Assembly (NCBI RefSeq): GCF_011762045.1
Contig: NZ_JAASQS010000002.1
Span: forward strand, 124,001-188,000
Direction of reading: 5' to 3'
DNA length: 64,000 nt
Origin: Rhizomicrobium electricum
Lineage (GTDB): Bacteria; Pseudomonadota; Alphaproteobacteria; Micropepsales; Micropepsaceae
Under the pieces are notes generated by a model. That model searched no databases, was not told where the DNA came from, and worked only from the letters and a program-made list of their open reading frames with translations. Shown piece after piece: positions 17,156 to 26,262 of the stretch (the first letter of the stretch is position 1; every line of letters begins with the position of its first letter). The position numbers and the translations under genes were made by a program.

Positions 17156-19120
17156 TCAGGCCCCCTTCTGTTTCCGCAGAGATAATATCCTATCTACAAT
17201 CGCGAGCACTGTATCTGGACCATGGCCAGCAGCGCTGGCCCTAGTGACGATTTCTGTTAGCACGAACGGGTTTTTCAGCGCGTGCTTGTCTTTCGGAATA
17301 CCATAGAAAGTCTTGCACTCAGTGAGAAGACCTTGAAACAGATCGGACCCGATCTCGCCTTGCAACGAACGCTCGAGTTTCACTTCAAAGCACGCGCATC
17401 GCTCTGAAACAAATGATGGCCAATCTTCTTCAGGTTGATTGAACAATCTCAGTAAGGTGCGATTTTGAGCTTCTGTGTTGTCAACTCCTTTATCACTGTC
17501 CCAAACGACATAAATGGGTATGTTAAGCTGAGAAAATATAGCAGCCGCGCGATCGAGATTACCTTTCCCATTGCAAGGAATTATCGCGCACCCTTGGCTT
17601 TCCAAGTCGATCCCGCGTAGCGCCTTTGCTACGCCTTTTATTGCCGCTCTATCCCCTTCACCCTCCACTAGTACAGCTACATCGGCAAAGAAGCCTTCAT
17701 TAGTCCATGGTGTCATGAGTGCGGTGACGCGAGGCTTAATTGACTCACCAGTGAATTTTTGCCCAGGTTCGCCGTTTGCCTTCCAAATCAACTCGGCAAT
17801 TTCATCCCACGTCGTTGCAGCGACGCTCGTGACTTTTGGTGCAGAGCTATCCAACTTGGTGCGGGTGCACCGCCGAACGTTATCGAAGCTGTCTATGCCA
17901 ACGAAAAGTGGTGAGTGAGTTGCATAGATCACTTGTGTAGATGATGCCACTCCCGGAATTTTCCCGGCTGCAAGCTCATATAGAACCCGAGCAAAATGCC
18001 GTTGCCGATTGGGGTGCTGGTAAAGTTCTGGCTCCTCAATTGCGAGGATGAGATTCAATTCGGGCGTTGAAGGCTCAGATAAAACACGATCTACGTCAGA
18101 TTGCCCTTCATTAGCTGTGCTTCGGACAACCGCAAGATGTTGAAGCAATGAAAGGATGAAAGCTCTCTGCAAACCATGACCAACCCTCGAAACTGGCAGG
18201 TGAAAATCGTCCTCAACCAAGCGAACGTCTGCTTTAGGAGGTGGTAAATTGACCCCTTCGGTTGGGAGCCAATTAAGCGCAACATCCGTATCCTGATAAT
18301 ACGTATGCAATGTGTCTCCGAGCGATGTTTCCAAGCTTCCCAGTTCGGGCAGACGCGCAGGGTCGGTGAGCTCTTGGTACCGCGTCTCGATTTCGCTGCG
18401 TAGGTTCTCAATTTCCTTATTTGTTGCAAGGGCGGCACGGACGACAAGGTCCATTAATTGCGTAATTGCTGATCCCCGTGTGTCGCGCGCATCGTCACCA
18501 GCATCCCGAACTGCTGGGATCATAATAAAGCGCGTCAAATCATTGAGATAACCTCTTGCTACGTTTTGAAAGCCGATGAACTGCCCATCGTCGCGCGCAA
18601 GCTCAAGCTTATCGGCATTTTTTGAGTCCGCCTCCCATTGCTCAAGAGCTTCAGCAACAGCAGCTTGCGAACGCGCTGGCGGCAATGATGACTCGTACGG
18701 TTCCCGGTTTCTAAGTTCGGCGTACTTATTAATCTGCTCTCGCCCAGACAGTGCTCTAACTTCGCTAAAGTCGGCATTCCTGTAAGCAAATCCGAAGTAC
18801 CGGCCATTGGTTTTCGGATTTAGTGAGAGCACCCTCACCACCGGTAACTCGCCTTCATGGACGCGAGTATAAAAACGTTTATTTTCGATCGTGGATAAAT
18901 TTTTGAAAGTGACCGCGATCTCAATATCTTCAGATGATTGGCGGTTATAGAAATCGTCCAAGGTAACAATTGGTGACGGGGAATAAAAAAGATCAAGAGC
19001 ATTGAGAAAACAGGACTTTCCAGCCCCGTTTGGCCCCACTAGTGCAGTAAGGTTATCACAAACAATTTTTGCATCTTTCAAAGAGCGGAAATTGGTCACG
19101 TGAACGGAACTGATTTTCAT
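17156..19120 (-). CDS. OLD-family ATP-dependent endonuclease (AAA + TOPRIM)
   Basis: 654 residues. N-terminal ABC-type ATPase: Walker A GPNGAGKS at 29-36, signature-like region SRVGHGLQRAFILSLL, Walker B LILAIEEPELYQHP near 355-365, and THSP switch region. C-terminal TOPRIM nuclease: VLVEGEGDRAAI near 487 and VVWDSDKG near 538. OLD nucleases act in anti-phage defence and recombination exclusion. There is no helicase (GajB) or reverse transcriptase partner, so it resembles solitary class 1 OLD proteins. Base composition is clearly lower in GC (near 50%) than its neighbours, which indicates transfer. Confidence 0.88.
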   Translation of the reverse strand: MKISSVHVTNFRSLKDAKIVCDNLTALVGPNGAGKSCFLNALDLFYSPSPIVTLDDFYNRQSSEDIEIAVTFKNLSTIENKRFYTRVHEGELPVVRVLSLNPKTNGRYFGFAYRNADFSEVRALSGREQINKYAELRNREPYESSLPPARSQAAVAEALEQWEADSKNADKLELARDDGQFIGFQNVARGYLNDLTRFIMIPAVRDAGDDARDTRGSAITQLMDLVVRAALATNKEIENLRSEIETRYQELTDPARLPELGSLETSLGDTLHTYYQDTDVALNWLPTEGVNLPPPKADVRLVEDDFHLPVSRVGHGLQRAFILSLLQHLAVVRSTANEGQSDVDRVLSEPSTPELNLILAIEEPELYQHPNRQRHFARVLYELAAGKIPGVASSTQVIYATHSPLFVGIDSFDNVRRCTRTKLDSSAPKVTSVAATTWDEIAELIWKANGEPGQKFTGESIKPRVTALMTPWTNEGFFADVAVLVEGEGDRAAIKGVAKALRGIDLESQGCAIIPCNGKGNLDRAAAIFSQLNIPIYVVWDSDKGVDNTEAQNRTLLRLFNQPEEDWPSFVSERCACFEVKLERSLQGEIGSDLFQGLLTECKTFYGIPKDKHALKNPFVLTEIVTRASAAGHGPDTVLAIVDRILSLRKQKGA

Positions 19121-19377
19121 GGCATACCCCCCTTGATTGGTTCGAATATAGAAGAAGTGGACTGCCGGGCAAAATTTGCTTCCTACACTCGCCTTTGCAC
19201 CCGCCTCTCACTCGCCGAAAAACGTGATAATTCTGTACGTTTGCTCTCTTGAACTCCGCTGCGCGGGTTCCCACGTCTATTCCTGCAATGACAGGAGTGA
19301 CGGCCATCAGGTGCGCGAGGACGATCATCGCGGCCGGTAATACAGTCCGAACGACAAGTGCATACAGAGGCTTCGAC

Positions 19378-19585
19378 GCGTGAGCTTGTGGCGCGCCATG
19401 CAGGGCCGATCCAGTGTTCCGGGGTGCCAGGGCCCCGCCGCGCGAGCGGACAATACATTGGCGGCCGAGCTGCGAACCTCGCTGAACCGGTCAGGTGCAG
19501 GCCCATTCGCCGTGACACGCGAATGCAAGACTTGCCGCCTCCAAGTCCGGAAAGAACGGCGGGGATAGGGTCCCGCCTTTTCTTT
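19378..19585 (+). ncRNA. Candidate structured RNA with terminator
   Basis: No gene is supported between the OLD start (19120) and 19595. The last 200 bp hold successive hairpins: GGGG...CCCC near 19420, CATTCGC/GCGAATG at 19504-19525 (perfect 7 bp), ACTTG/CAAGT at 19530-19546, then a terminator. The strand GAACCGGTCAGG near 19484 resembles part of bacterial SRP RNA, but the required GGAA-loop domain does not follow it, so I do not call it ffs. The 5' end is uncertain. Confidence 0.3.
19558..19585 (+). terminator. Rho-independent terminator
   Basis: GGCGGG pairs with CCCGCC around GATAGGGT, followed by TTTTCTTT. It has no coding gene upstream on this strand within 400 bp, which is the main reason for suspecting an RNA gene here. 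Confidence 0.65.
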
Positions 19586-19594
19586 ATGGCGCCG

Positions 19595-20377
19595 CTACTT
19601 CACCTTCCCCGCCGCGTTTTCCAGCACCACGTTGGACAGCACCGCGGTGTCGGCCTTGTCGGGCAGATGCGAGCAGAAACCGATGCCGACATAGAACGGC
19701 GCGTTCAGCTTGAGCGTGATCGGCGGGCCGAACTGGTGCATCGGTTCGCCTTCGAGGCTGATCCACAGCGTGAATTCGTCGCCGCGTTTTTCGATGCCGA
19801 TGCGTTTGGCGATCACCGGCACCAGATCGTCGGGCGACTTGCCGCCGGGGCGTCCGCGGCCGCCCATGCGGTATTCCATGTCCTTCACCCGCGCGCCCGT
19901 CGTCGGGCGCTCAGCCAAATGGACCATACCGCCGCCATGCAGCGCCACGATGGCTTCGGCGGAATCGTCGTCGAGGCTTTGGCGGATAATGAGAACCGCT
20001 TTGCGGTCGTCGTAGCCTTTCGGATCGGGATAGGCGATGTCGGCCGCCAGCGAGACGTCGCCGCTCATCTTTTTCCACAGGTAACGGAATTCGTCGCGCG
20101 AGTACCAGACGTTATAGCCCGCCGAGATGATCGTATAAGCACCGGTCGCCTTGTCGAACGAGGCGCTGCCCGGCACCACCGCGCTGCCGACATCGGACTG
20201 GCCGTCGAACACGCCGATGGGCGTATGGAAGGTCGTGGTGGCGCGATGGAAATCGGCCGGCGGCGCCACCTGGGTGCGGGTGGCCGAACCCGGCTGCGCC
20301 CAATCGGGGACCACCGGTTTGTCGGCGGCAACCGCGGCGGCGGCAGACAGAGCGAATACGAGCGCAAGGCGGAGCAT
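19595..20377 (-). CDS. Secreted protein with DUF1349-like fold
   Basis: 260 residues with a clear signal peptide ([18 protein letters not shown]). The body resembles DUF1349/concanavalin-type regions: [70 protein letters not shown]. Such domains are found in exported enzymes and in TolB-linked proteins. It is divergent from trpB and has no operon partner. Enzymatic function is not evident. Confidence 0.7.
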   Translation of the reverse strand: MLRLALVFALSAAAAVAADKPVVPDWAQPGSATRTQVAPPADFHRATTTFHTPIGVFDGQSDVGSAVVPGSASFDKATGAYTIISAGYNVWYSRDEFRYLWKKMSGDVSLAADIAYPDPKGYDDRKAVLIIRQSLDDDSAEAIVALHGGGMVHLAERPTTGARVKDMEYRMGGRGRPGGKSPDDLVPVIAKRIGIEKRGDEFTLWISLEGEPMHQFGPPITLKLNAPFYVGIGFCSHLPDKADTAVLSNVVLENAAGKVK

Positions 20378-20545
20378 GGCGTTTCCCTCGGGTTTTGCCG
20401 CCACGATAGACGAGTCCGCACCCGCGCAGGAGCCGACATTGGTCGGACCCGCGCCCCGGCGTTTCGGCGCATTGACATTAATCTTCTTATCCCCGAACCA
20501 TCCCAGCACAAAAATTTCACTGGGAGCGGCAGCCGGCCGGCCATC

Positions 20546-21748
20546 ATGACGGATTCCAACCAGACGCAAATTCCTGACATCAATGGCTTTTTTGGCGAAT
20601 GGGGCGGGCGTTTCGTGCCGCCGCAGCTCGAGGCCGTCATCAAAGAGGTCGAACAGGCTTATCTCGCCATCCGTCAGGACCCGACCTTCTGGGAAGAATA
20701 TCGCTATCTTCTGAAGAACTACGTCGGCCGTCCCTCGCCGCTGTGGCGGGCGCAAAATCTCACCGCCAAGCTCGGCGGCGCCCAGATCTATCTCAAGCGC
20801 GAGGACCTCAATCACACCGGCGCGCACAAGATCAATCACTGCCTCGGCGAGGCGTTGCTGGCCAAGCGGATGGGCAAGAAGCGCGTCATCGCCGAGACCG
20901 GTGCCGGACAGCATGGCGTGGCGCTGGCGACCGCAGCGGCGCTGGTCGGGCTCAAATGCGAAATCCATATGGGCGCGATCGACATCGCCAAGCAGCATCC
21001 CAACGTCATCCGCATGAAGATGCTGGGCACCAAGGTGATTGAAGTCAGCCAGGGCGGCGCCTGTTTGAAAGACGCCGTCGACAGTGCCTTCACCGATTTC
21101 GTCACCAATCACGACGACACCTTCTTCGCCATTGGTTCCGTCGTCGGTCCGCATCCCTATCCGATGATGGTGCAGGACTTCCAATCCGTGGTCGGCCGCG
21201 AAGCGCGCGCGCAGATTCAGGAACAGGCCGGCCGCCTGCCCGATTATCTCGTCGCCTGCGTCGGCGGCGGCTCGAATGCGATGGGCTTATTCACCGCGTT
21301 CCTGGAAGACAAGGACGTCGCCATCATCGGCGTCGAACCGGCCGGCAAGGGTTCACAGCCCGGCGAGCACGCCGCGACGCTCACCTACGGCACGCCGGGT
21401 ACGCTGCACGGCATGAAGACGTATCTGTTGCAGGACGACAAAGGCGAACCGCTGCCGGTGCATTCGATCGCCTCGGGCCTCGATTATCCCGGCGTCGGAC
21501 CGCTGCATGCGTATCTCAAAGACATCGAGCGGGTGCAGTACGTCTCCGCCACCGATGCCGAGACCCTCGCCGCGTTCCAGGAGCTTTCTGAGGTGGAAGG
21601 CATCATCCCCGCCCTCGAAAGCGCCCACGCCGTGGCGCACGCGATCAAGCTCGCGCCCACGCTCGGCAAGGACAAGATCGTGGTGGTCAACCTCTCCGGC
21701 CGCGGCGACAAGGATATCGATTACGTCGCCGAAGTGCTGGGGATGTAA
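20546..21748 (+). CDS. trpB: Tryptophan synthase beta chain
   Basis: 400 residues. It joins indole and serine to make tryptophan with PLP. The PLP lysine lies in HTGAHKINH, the phosphate-binding loop is GGGSNAMG, and the C-terminal region LSGRGDKD is conserved. The start [11 protein letters not shown] gives normal family length. Unusually, no trpA or trpF is adjacent; the neighbours are a secreted protein and a GNAT gene. Residues around [17 protein letters not shown] differ from the common SRTLKDAMNEA form, so it may be a second, divergent copy. Confidence 0.93.
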   Translation: MTDSNQTQIPDINGFFGEWGGRFVPPQLEAVIKEVEQAYLAIRQDPTFWEEYRYLLKNYVGRPSPLWRAQNLTAKLGGAQIYLKREDLNHTGAHKINHCLGEALLAKRMGKKRVIAETGAGQHGVALATAAALVGLKCEIHMGAIDIAKQHPNVIRMKMLGTKVIEVSQGGACLKDAVDSAFTDFVTNHDDTFFAIGSVVGPHPYPMMVQDFQSVVGREARAQIQEQAGRLPDYLVACVGGGSNAMGLFTAFLEDKDVAIIGVEPAGKGSQPGEHAATLTYGTPGTLHGMKTYLLQDDKGEPLPVHSIASGLDYPGVGPLHAYLKDIERVQYVSATDAETLAAFQELSEVEGIIPALESAHAVAHAIKLAPTLGKDKIVVVNLSGRGDKDIDYVAEVLGM

Positions 21749-21749
21749 C

Positions 21750-22268
21750 CTACCCTAGCACCTTCACCACCCGCGCGAACGGGTTGCCGAATTCGAGGCG
21801 GCGGGTGAAGCCGAGCTTTTCGACCAAGCTGAGGATCTTGCGGTTTTCACAATCGACCATGCCCCAGACTTCGTGCAGGCCGACGTCGTGCGCATAGTCG
21901 AGCAGCATCTTCTGCATCAGCATGCCGAGACCTTTGCGCTGCAGATCGCTGCGTACGATGATGGCGAACTCGGCGCTCTTGCGGCAGCTGTCGTGTACCA
22001 GGCGGGTGATGGCCATTAGATCGCCCTTCACGCCCTCGGCCACGAACGCCATCGTGCGGTCGTAGTCTACCTCGGTGAACTTGGCGATCAGCGCCTGCGA
22101 TACCTGCATGATCCCGGTCATCAGCCGGCGCCGGATGTCCTCGATGGTGCACAGTTTGGCGGCGGCGATGTAGCCGTCGGTGTCGTCTTTCCGCACCGGA
22201 CGGACCAGAAGCCGTTCGCCCTGCCACAGCACTTCGCGGACCAGATGGCTGGGATAGATCGAGGTCAT
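21750..22268 (-). CDS. GNAT-family N-acetyltransferase (Pat-like domain)
   Basis: 172 residues. ALIAKFTEVDYDRTMAFVA and SDLQRKGLGMLMQKMLLDYA match the GNAT domain found at the C-terminus of protein acetyltransferases of the Pat/YfiQ type, here without the acyl-CoA-synthetase-like part. It may acetylate a metabolic enzyme, but the substrate is unproven. It is convergent with trpB with one base between the stops. Confidence 0.85.
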   Translation of the reverse strand: MTSIYPSHLVREVLWQGERLLVRPVRKDDTDGYIAAAKLCTIEDIRRRLMTGIMQVSQALIAKFTEVDYDRTMAFVAEGVKGDLMAITRLVHDSCRKSAEFAIIVRSDLQRKGLGMLMQKMLLDYAHDVGLHEVWGMVDCENRKILSLVEKLGFTRRLEFGNPFARVVKVLG

Positions 22269-22455
22269 GCCTGCACCATAGCAGCAAGCCGGCCCCGCCG
22301 CTGCCCAAATACTTCCTGGGAGGAATTTTACGGATATAGCGCCTTACGCAACTATATTACAAGATTTAGCTGGGGAGCTGCTTTTTACGCTTGCACTGTC
22401 GTCGCGGGGCGTTTCGTCAGGCGCCAAGCAATTGCGAATCCGGTATCACGGCCGG

Positions 22456-23610
22456 ATGCGGATTATCGAAACCACCGCCGATCTTCAGAACCTCGCCCAG
22501 GAACTGGCGACGGCCCCTTATGTCGCCCTCGATACCGAGTTCATGCGGGACTCGACCTACTGGCCCAAGCTGTGCCTGATCCAGATTGCGGCGCCCGACG
22601 TCGCGGCGATCATCGATCCGATGGCGGAAGGGATCGACCTCACGCCGTTCTTCGAACTGATCGCCAAGCCCGAGATCATCAAGGTGCTGCATGCCGGCCG
22701 CCAGGACATCGAGATCTTCTGGCATACCGGCCGCGTCATTCCCGATCCGCTGTTCGACACCCAGATCGTCGCGATGGTTTGCGGTTTCGGCGAAGCGGCC
22801 TCCTACGAGACGTTGGCGCGTAAGCTCGCGCAGGCCGACGTCGACAAGTCGGCACGCTTCACCGATTGGGCGCGGCGCCCCCTCACCCGCCGCCAGCTCG
22901 AATACGCGCTCGCCGACGTGACGCATCTGCGCGTGGTCTATGAAAAGCTTTCGGCCGAACTCGCGCGCACGGGTCGCGCCAGTTGGGTGGCGGAAGAAAT
23001 CGCCGCGCTGAAGAGCGAAGAATTGTACGCGCTTGATCCGACGCTGGCCTGGAAACGGCTCAAGCCGCGCACCGCGAACAAGCGTTTCCTGACAGCGCTT
23101 GCCGCCGTAGCCGAATGGCGCGAACGCGAAGCCCAGGCGCGCGACGTGCCGCGCAACCGCGTGCTCAAGGACGAAGTCCTCTTGGAACTCGCCGCCAGTC
23201 CGCCGGAAGACGGCGATGCGCTGGAGCGGATCCGTGCCGTCCCGAAAGGCTTTGGTGCATCGAAGATGGGCAGGAGCCTGCTCGATGCCATTGCCGCCGC
23301 CAAGAACAATCCGCCGCCGGCGTTCGTGCCCGACATGAACCGCCACCGCCATCGCGATCCCTCGCCCGCTGCCGTCGATCTGTTGAAGACCCTGTTGCGG
23401 CTCAGGGCCGAGCACGCCCGCGTGGCGCCGCGCCTGATCGCCAACGCCGAGGACATCGAACGCCTCGCCGCCGGCGAAGACGAAGGTGTTGCCGCGCTCA
23501 CCGGCTGGCGCCGCGAAGTGTTCGGCAAGGACGCCATCGCGCTCCGCAACGGCCAGCTCGCCATCGCCCTCGAAAACAACGAGGCGGTTGTCGTGGAGTT
23601 GGAAGACTAG
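22456..23610 (+). CDS. rnd: Ribonuclease D
   Basis: 384 residues. It is a 3'-5' exonuclease that trims tRNA and other stable RNAs. The DEDD catalytic residues are visible: Asp and Glu in YVALDTEFMRD, Asp in HAGRQDIEIF, and the final Asp in YALADVTHL. A C-terminal HRDC domain follows (PAFVPDMNRH onward). The ATG at MRIIETTAD is chosen; a TTG eight codons earlier is the alternative. The end overlaps the histidine kinase stop by 4 bp. Confidence 0.95.
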   Translation: MRIIETTADLQNLAQELATAPYVALDTEFMRDSTYWPKLCLIQIAAPDVAAIIDPMAEGIDLTPFFELIAKPEIIKVLHAGRQDIEIFWHTGRVIPDPLFDTQIVAMVCGFGEAASYETLARKLAQADVDKSARFTDWARRPLTRRQLEYALADVTHLRVVYEKLSAELARTGRASWVAEEIAALKSEELYALDPTLAWKRLKPRTANKRFLTALAAVAEWREREAQARDVPRNRVLKDEVLLELAASPPEDGDALERIRAVPKGFGASKMGRSLLDAIAAAKNNPPPAFVPDMNRHRHRDPSPAAVDLLKTLLRLRAEHARVAPRLIANAEDIERLAAGEDEGVAALTGWRREVFGKDAIALRNGQLAIALENNEAVVVELED

Positions 23611-24944
23611 GCCAGCGGCAGTGCGATCTTCACGCGCAAGCCGCCGCCGTCGCGGTCTTCGAATGTCAGCGTGCCGCCCGCGACTTTCACCACTTCGCTG
23701 ACGATCGCGAGGCCAAGGCCGAAGCCGCGCTCGTTGAGATTGCGGGCATTGTCGCGGCGATAAAACGGTTCCAGCACCGCCGCGCGTTCCTCGGGCGGAA
23801 TACCGGGACCGCGATCTTCCACGACCAGCTCTGCCGTCGCACCCGATGATGACAGCCGCACGTCCGCTTCGCTACCGTATTTGAGGGCGTTGGAGATCAG
23901 ATTTCCCGCTGCCCGCGCGAATGCCGCCGGGGCGATACGGACCATCACCGGTGTTCCCGGCAGGAATTCCCGCACCGGCCCGCCCGTTTCCGCAAAACCG
24001 GCGATGACATTCTTCAGCAGCGGAGCGATATCGACCGGCGTATCGCCATCACCGTCGTGCTGCAGCTTGGCAAGCGCCAGCGTCTCTTGCATCAGCCCGT
24101 GCATGTCGTCGATGTCCCGGATCGCCCGTGCCCGCTGATCGGCGTCGGCGATATACTCCGCCCGCAAACGAAGTCGGGTGAGGTAGGTGCCGAGATCGTG
24201 TCCGACGGCGCTGATGATACGCGTGCGCCCGCGCACCAGATCGCCGATATTGGCCCGCAGCCGGTTAAAGGCGGCGATCAACTGGCGCAGTTCCATCGTG
24301 CCCTCTTCCTTGAGCGTCGAGGCTTCCAGCCGCGTGCCGAACTGCTCGACCGCCTTGGCCAATTGCTCCAGCGGCTTCATCTGGCGGTTCATGAACCACA
24401 GCGTGCCGAACCCGATCAGCAAAGTGACTGCCAGCGCCAGCACTCCGAGACGCACGCCGGTGAAACGCTGCGATGCCGGGCCCATCGCCTCGATCACCAG
24501 GAGTTTGCCGTTGCGCAACCCGATCACGATGCGCACCGGCGATGTTGCGCGCACCGTCTCGTTGCCAAGGCGGACATCCGGCGACCGATCGAGGCGGCGC
24601 AATCCTGCCATGATCGAAACGGGACGCCCGTCCATGGCGGCGAGATAAGCGCGTAACGCCACCGTCACGCCCGGCATCGCCAGTCCGCCGCGGGTCGCGG
24701 GCGGCGCATCGAGGACCGATACTTTGGTCGCCGGCGTACTGATCGCGGCGGTCGCCGTCGGCCATTGCGACGACGGCAGGTTTTCGATCAGGTCCGCCAT
24801 GGCAGCCGCCTGCCGCGGCAAGGGCAATACCACGCCGTAAACGCGTCCGGGCCGCTGCAACATGATGAACGTCAGCATCATCGCGCTGAACACCAGCGCC
24901 AATGCGGCAGCGACGATCAATCCGAGGCGCAACGACAATCGCAC
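23607..24944 (-). CDS. Sensor histidine kinase
   Basis: 445 residues: a membrane helix (about 8-28), a periplasmic sensor region (about 30-170), a second helix (about 172-190), a HAMP-like linker, then the kinase core. The H-box reads SAVGHDLGTYLTRLR, where the usual HDLRTPLTRLR has Arg and Pro; these are replaced by Gly and Tyr. The N-box NLISNALKYG, G1 EDRGPGIPP, F LEPFYR and G2 GFGLGLAIV are normal. It follows the response regulator by 3 bp and clearly pairs with it. The signal is unknown; the divergent secreted protein at 25785 is a likely target or partner. Confidence 0.92.
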   Translation of the reverse strand: MRLSLRLGLIVAAALALVFSAMMLTFIMLQRPGRVYGVVLPLPRQAAAMADLIENLPSSQWPTATAAISTPATKVSVLDAPPATRGGLAMPGVTVALRAYLAAMDGRPVSIMAGLRRLDRSPDVRLGNETVRATSPVRIVIGLRNGKLLVIEAMGPASQRFTGVRLGVLALAVTLLIGFGTLWFMNRQMKPLEQLAKAVEQFGTRLEASTLKEEGTMELRQLIAAFNRLRANIGDLVRGRTRIISAVGHDLGTYLTRLRLRAEYIADADQRARAIRDIDDMHGLMQETLALAKLQHDGDGDTPVDIAPLLKNVIAGFAETGGPVREFLPGTPVMVRIAPAAFARAAGNLISNALKYGSEADVRLSSSGATAELVVEDRGPGIPPEERAAVLEPFYRRDNARNLNERGFGLGLAIVSEVVKVAGGTLTFEDRDGGGLRVKIALPLA

Positions 24945-24947
24945 GGC

Positions 24948-25655
24948 TCAGTCCTTTCGCACCGCGGTTGCGAACATGTAGCCGGCATTGCGCACCGTCT
25001 TGATCAGCGCCGGTTTCGACGGGTCTGCTTCGATCTTCCGGCGCAAGCGCGACAGCGCGACATCGATCGAACGGTCGAACGCTTCCCAACTCCGTCCTTT
25101 GGTCAAATCCATCAACTGGTCGCGCGTCAGGACCCGCATCGGCCGCTCGACAAAGACCGCAAGCAGATCGTAATCGCCGGTCGACAGCGCGATCTCCTCG
25201 CCGCCGCGATGCAGCCGATGAGCATCGATATCGAATACGAAGTCCTCGAACCGCACCCGCCGCGATGACGTCGTCGCGGGAGCTGCCGCCGGCGCGGTCC
25301 GCCGCAACACGGCACGGATGCGCGCTACCAGTTCGCGCGGATTGAACGGCTTGGCGACATAGTCGTCGGCACCGACTTCGAGTCCGATGATGCGGTCGAT
25401 GTCGTCGGACTTCGCCGTCACCATGATGATCGGGATGTTGCCGTCCGCCCGCAGCCGCCGGCAAATCGACAGTCCGTCTTCGCCCGGCAGCATCAGATCC
25501 AGCAGAATGAGATCGGCGGGGCATTCCGCCAAGAGGCGATCCATCTCGGCGCCGTTCTCGGCCACGCGCGCAGAAAATCCTTCGCGTACCAAAAACGCGC
25601 TGACCAGTCCGGAGATTTCGCGATCGTCCTCGACGACCAGAATGGCTTGCCCCAT
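24948..25655 (-). CDS. OmpR-family response regulator
   Basis: 235 residues: receiver domain with acidic pocket EDD (9-11), phosphoacceptor D53 in LLDLMLPG and conserved lysine in VAKPFNPRE, and a winged-helix output domain ending DPSKPALIKTVRNAGYMFA. ATG at MGQAILV is preferred over a TTG two codons upstream. It is the first gene of a two-gene operon with the histidine kinase and is divergent from the small secreted protein at 25785, sharing a 129-bp intergenic region that probably contains its binding site. Confidence 0.95.
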   Translation of the reverse strand: MGQAILVVEDDREISGLVSAFLVREGFSARVAENGAEMDRLLAECPADLILLDLMLPGEDGLSICRRLRADGNIPIIMVTAKSDDIDRIIGLEVGADDYVAKPFNPRELVARIRAVLRRTAPAAAPATTSSRRVRFEDFVFDIDAHRLHRGGEEIALSTGDYDLLAVFVERPMRVLTRDQLMDLTKGRSWEAFDRSIDVALSRLRRKIEADPSKPALIKTVRNAGYMFATAVRKD

Positions 25656-25784
25656 GGCCAAGTTTTGCTCCGCGTCCGGCGCGACTGCAAGCGCCGTTAC
25701 ACGGCGTTACAAACCGTTTCCTCCCCGCAATCGTCCCGATACCGCACACGGCCATGGTCCTTCGCATCCAAGAGGACATCCCCC

Positions 25785-26198
25785 ATGAATGCGAAAAAAC
25801 TCTCATTTGCCGTCGCCGCCTTGGTCGCCGCGTTCTCGTTCTCCGCCACCACCGACGCCGCGATGGCAGGCCGTGGTTTCCACCGCTCGGTGCACGCCCA
25901 AGGCGCTTACGGCCGCGGCTACGACAAGCACGTCGACCGCTCTTGCGCCGGCGGCACTTGCACCGGCCACCGTTCGCTCCAGACCAATCGCGGTTACGGC
26001 TATACCTCCGACCGCTATCGCTCCTGCGCCAACGGATCGTGCAACAGTTCGACGACCGTTCGCGGCAACAACGGCAACACCTGGACCCGCGATCGCGGCG
26101 TCACCAACAGCGACGGCTCGTTGAACTGGTATTCGAACACCACCGGCCCCAACGGCTCGGCGTCCCGCAGTGGCACGTGGTCAGGCCCCCAAGACTGA
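25785..26198 (+). CDS. Small secreted Ser/Gly/Asn-rich protein
   Basis: 137 residues with a signal peptide (MNAKKLSFAVAALVAAFSFSATTDA) followed by a low-complexity mature part rich in Gly, Ser, Asn, Thr and Arg with two CxxGxC-like motifs (SCAGGTC, SCANGSC). AGAGGA precedes the ATG. Similar repetitive exported proteins are often controlled by an adjacent two-component system, and it is divergent from one here. No enzymatic motif is seen. Confidence 0.75.
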   Translation: MNAKKLSFAVAALVAAFSFSATTDAAMAGRGFHRSVHAQGAYGRGYDKHVDRSCAGGTCTGHRSLQTNRGYGYTSDRYRSCANGSCNSSTTVRGNNGNTWTRDRGVTNSDGSLNWYSNTTGPNGSASRSGTWSGPQD

Positions 26199-26262
26199 TC
26201 GCCGGCCTCGCCGGTCCGACTGTTCTCCGCCGGACCGGCTTTTCCTTCTACGATGGCTCGTC

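Noticed and set aside
17156-19120. Gabija system
   Set aside because: The GajA-like OLD protein is present but no UvrD-like GajB helicase lies on either side.
19378-19585. SRP RNA (ffs) call from GAACCGGTCAGG
   Set aside because: The GGTCAGG strand is not followed by the GTCCGGAAGGAAGCAGC domain required for SRP helix 8.
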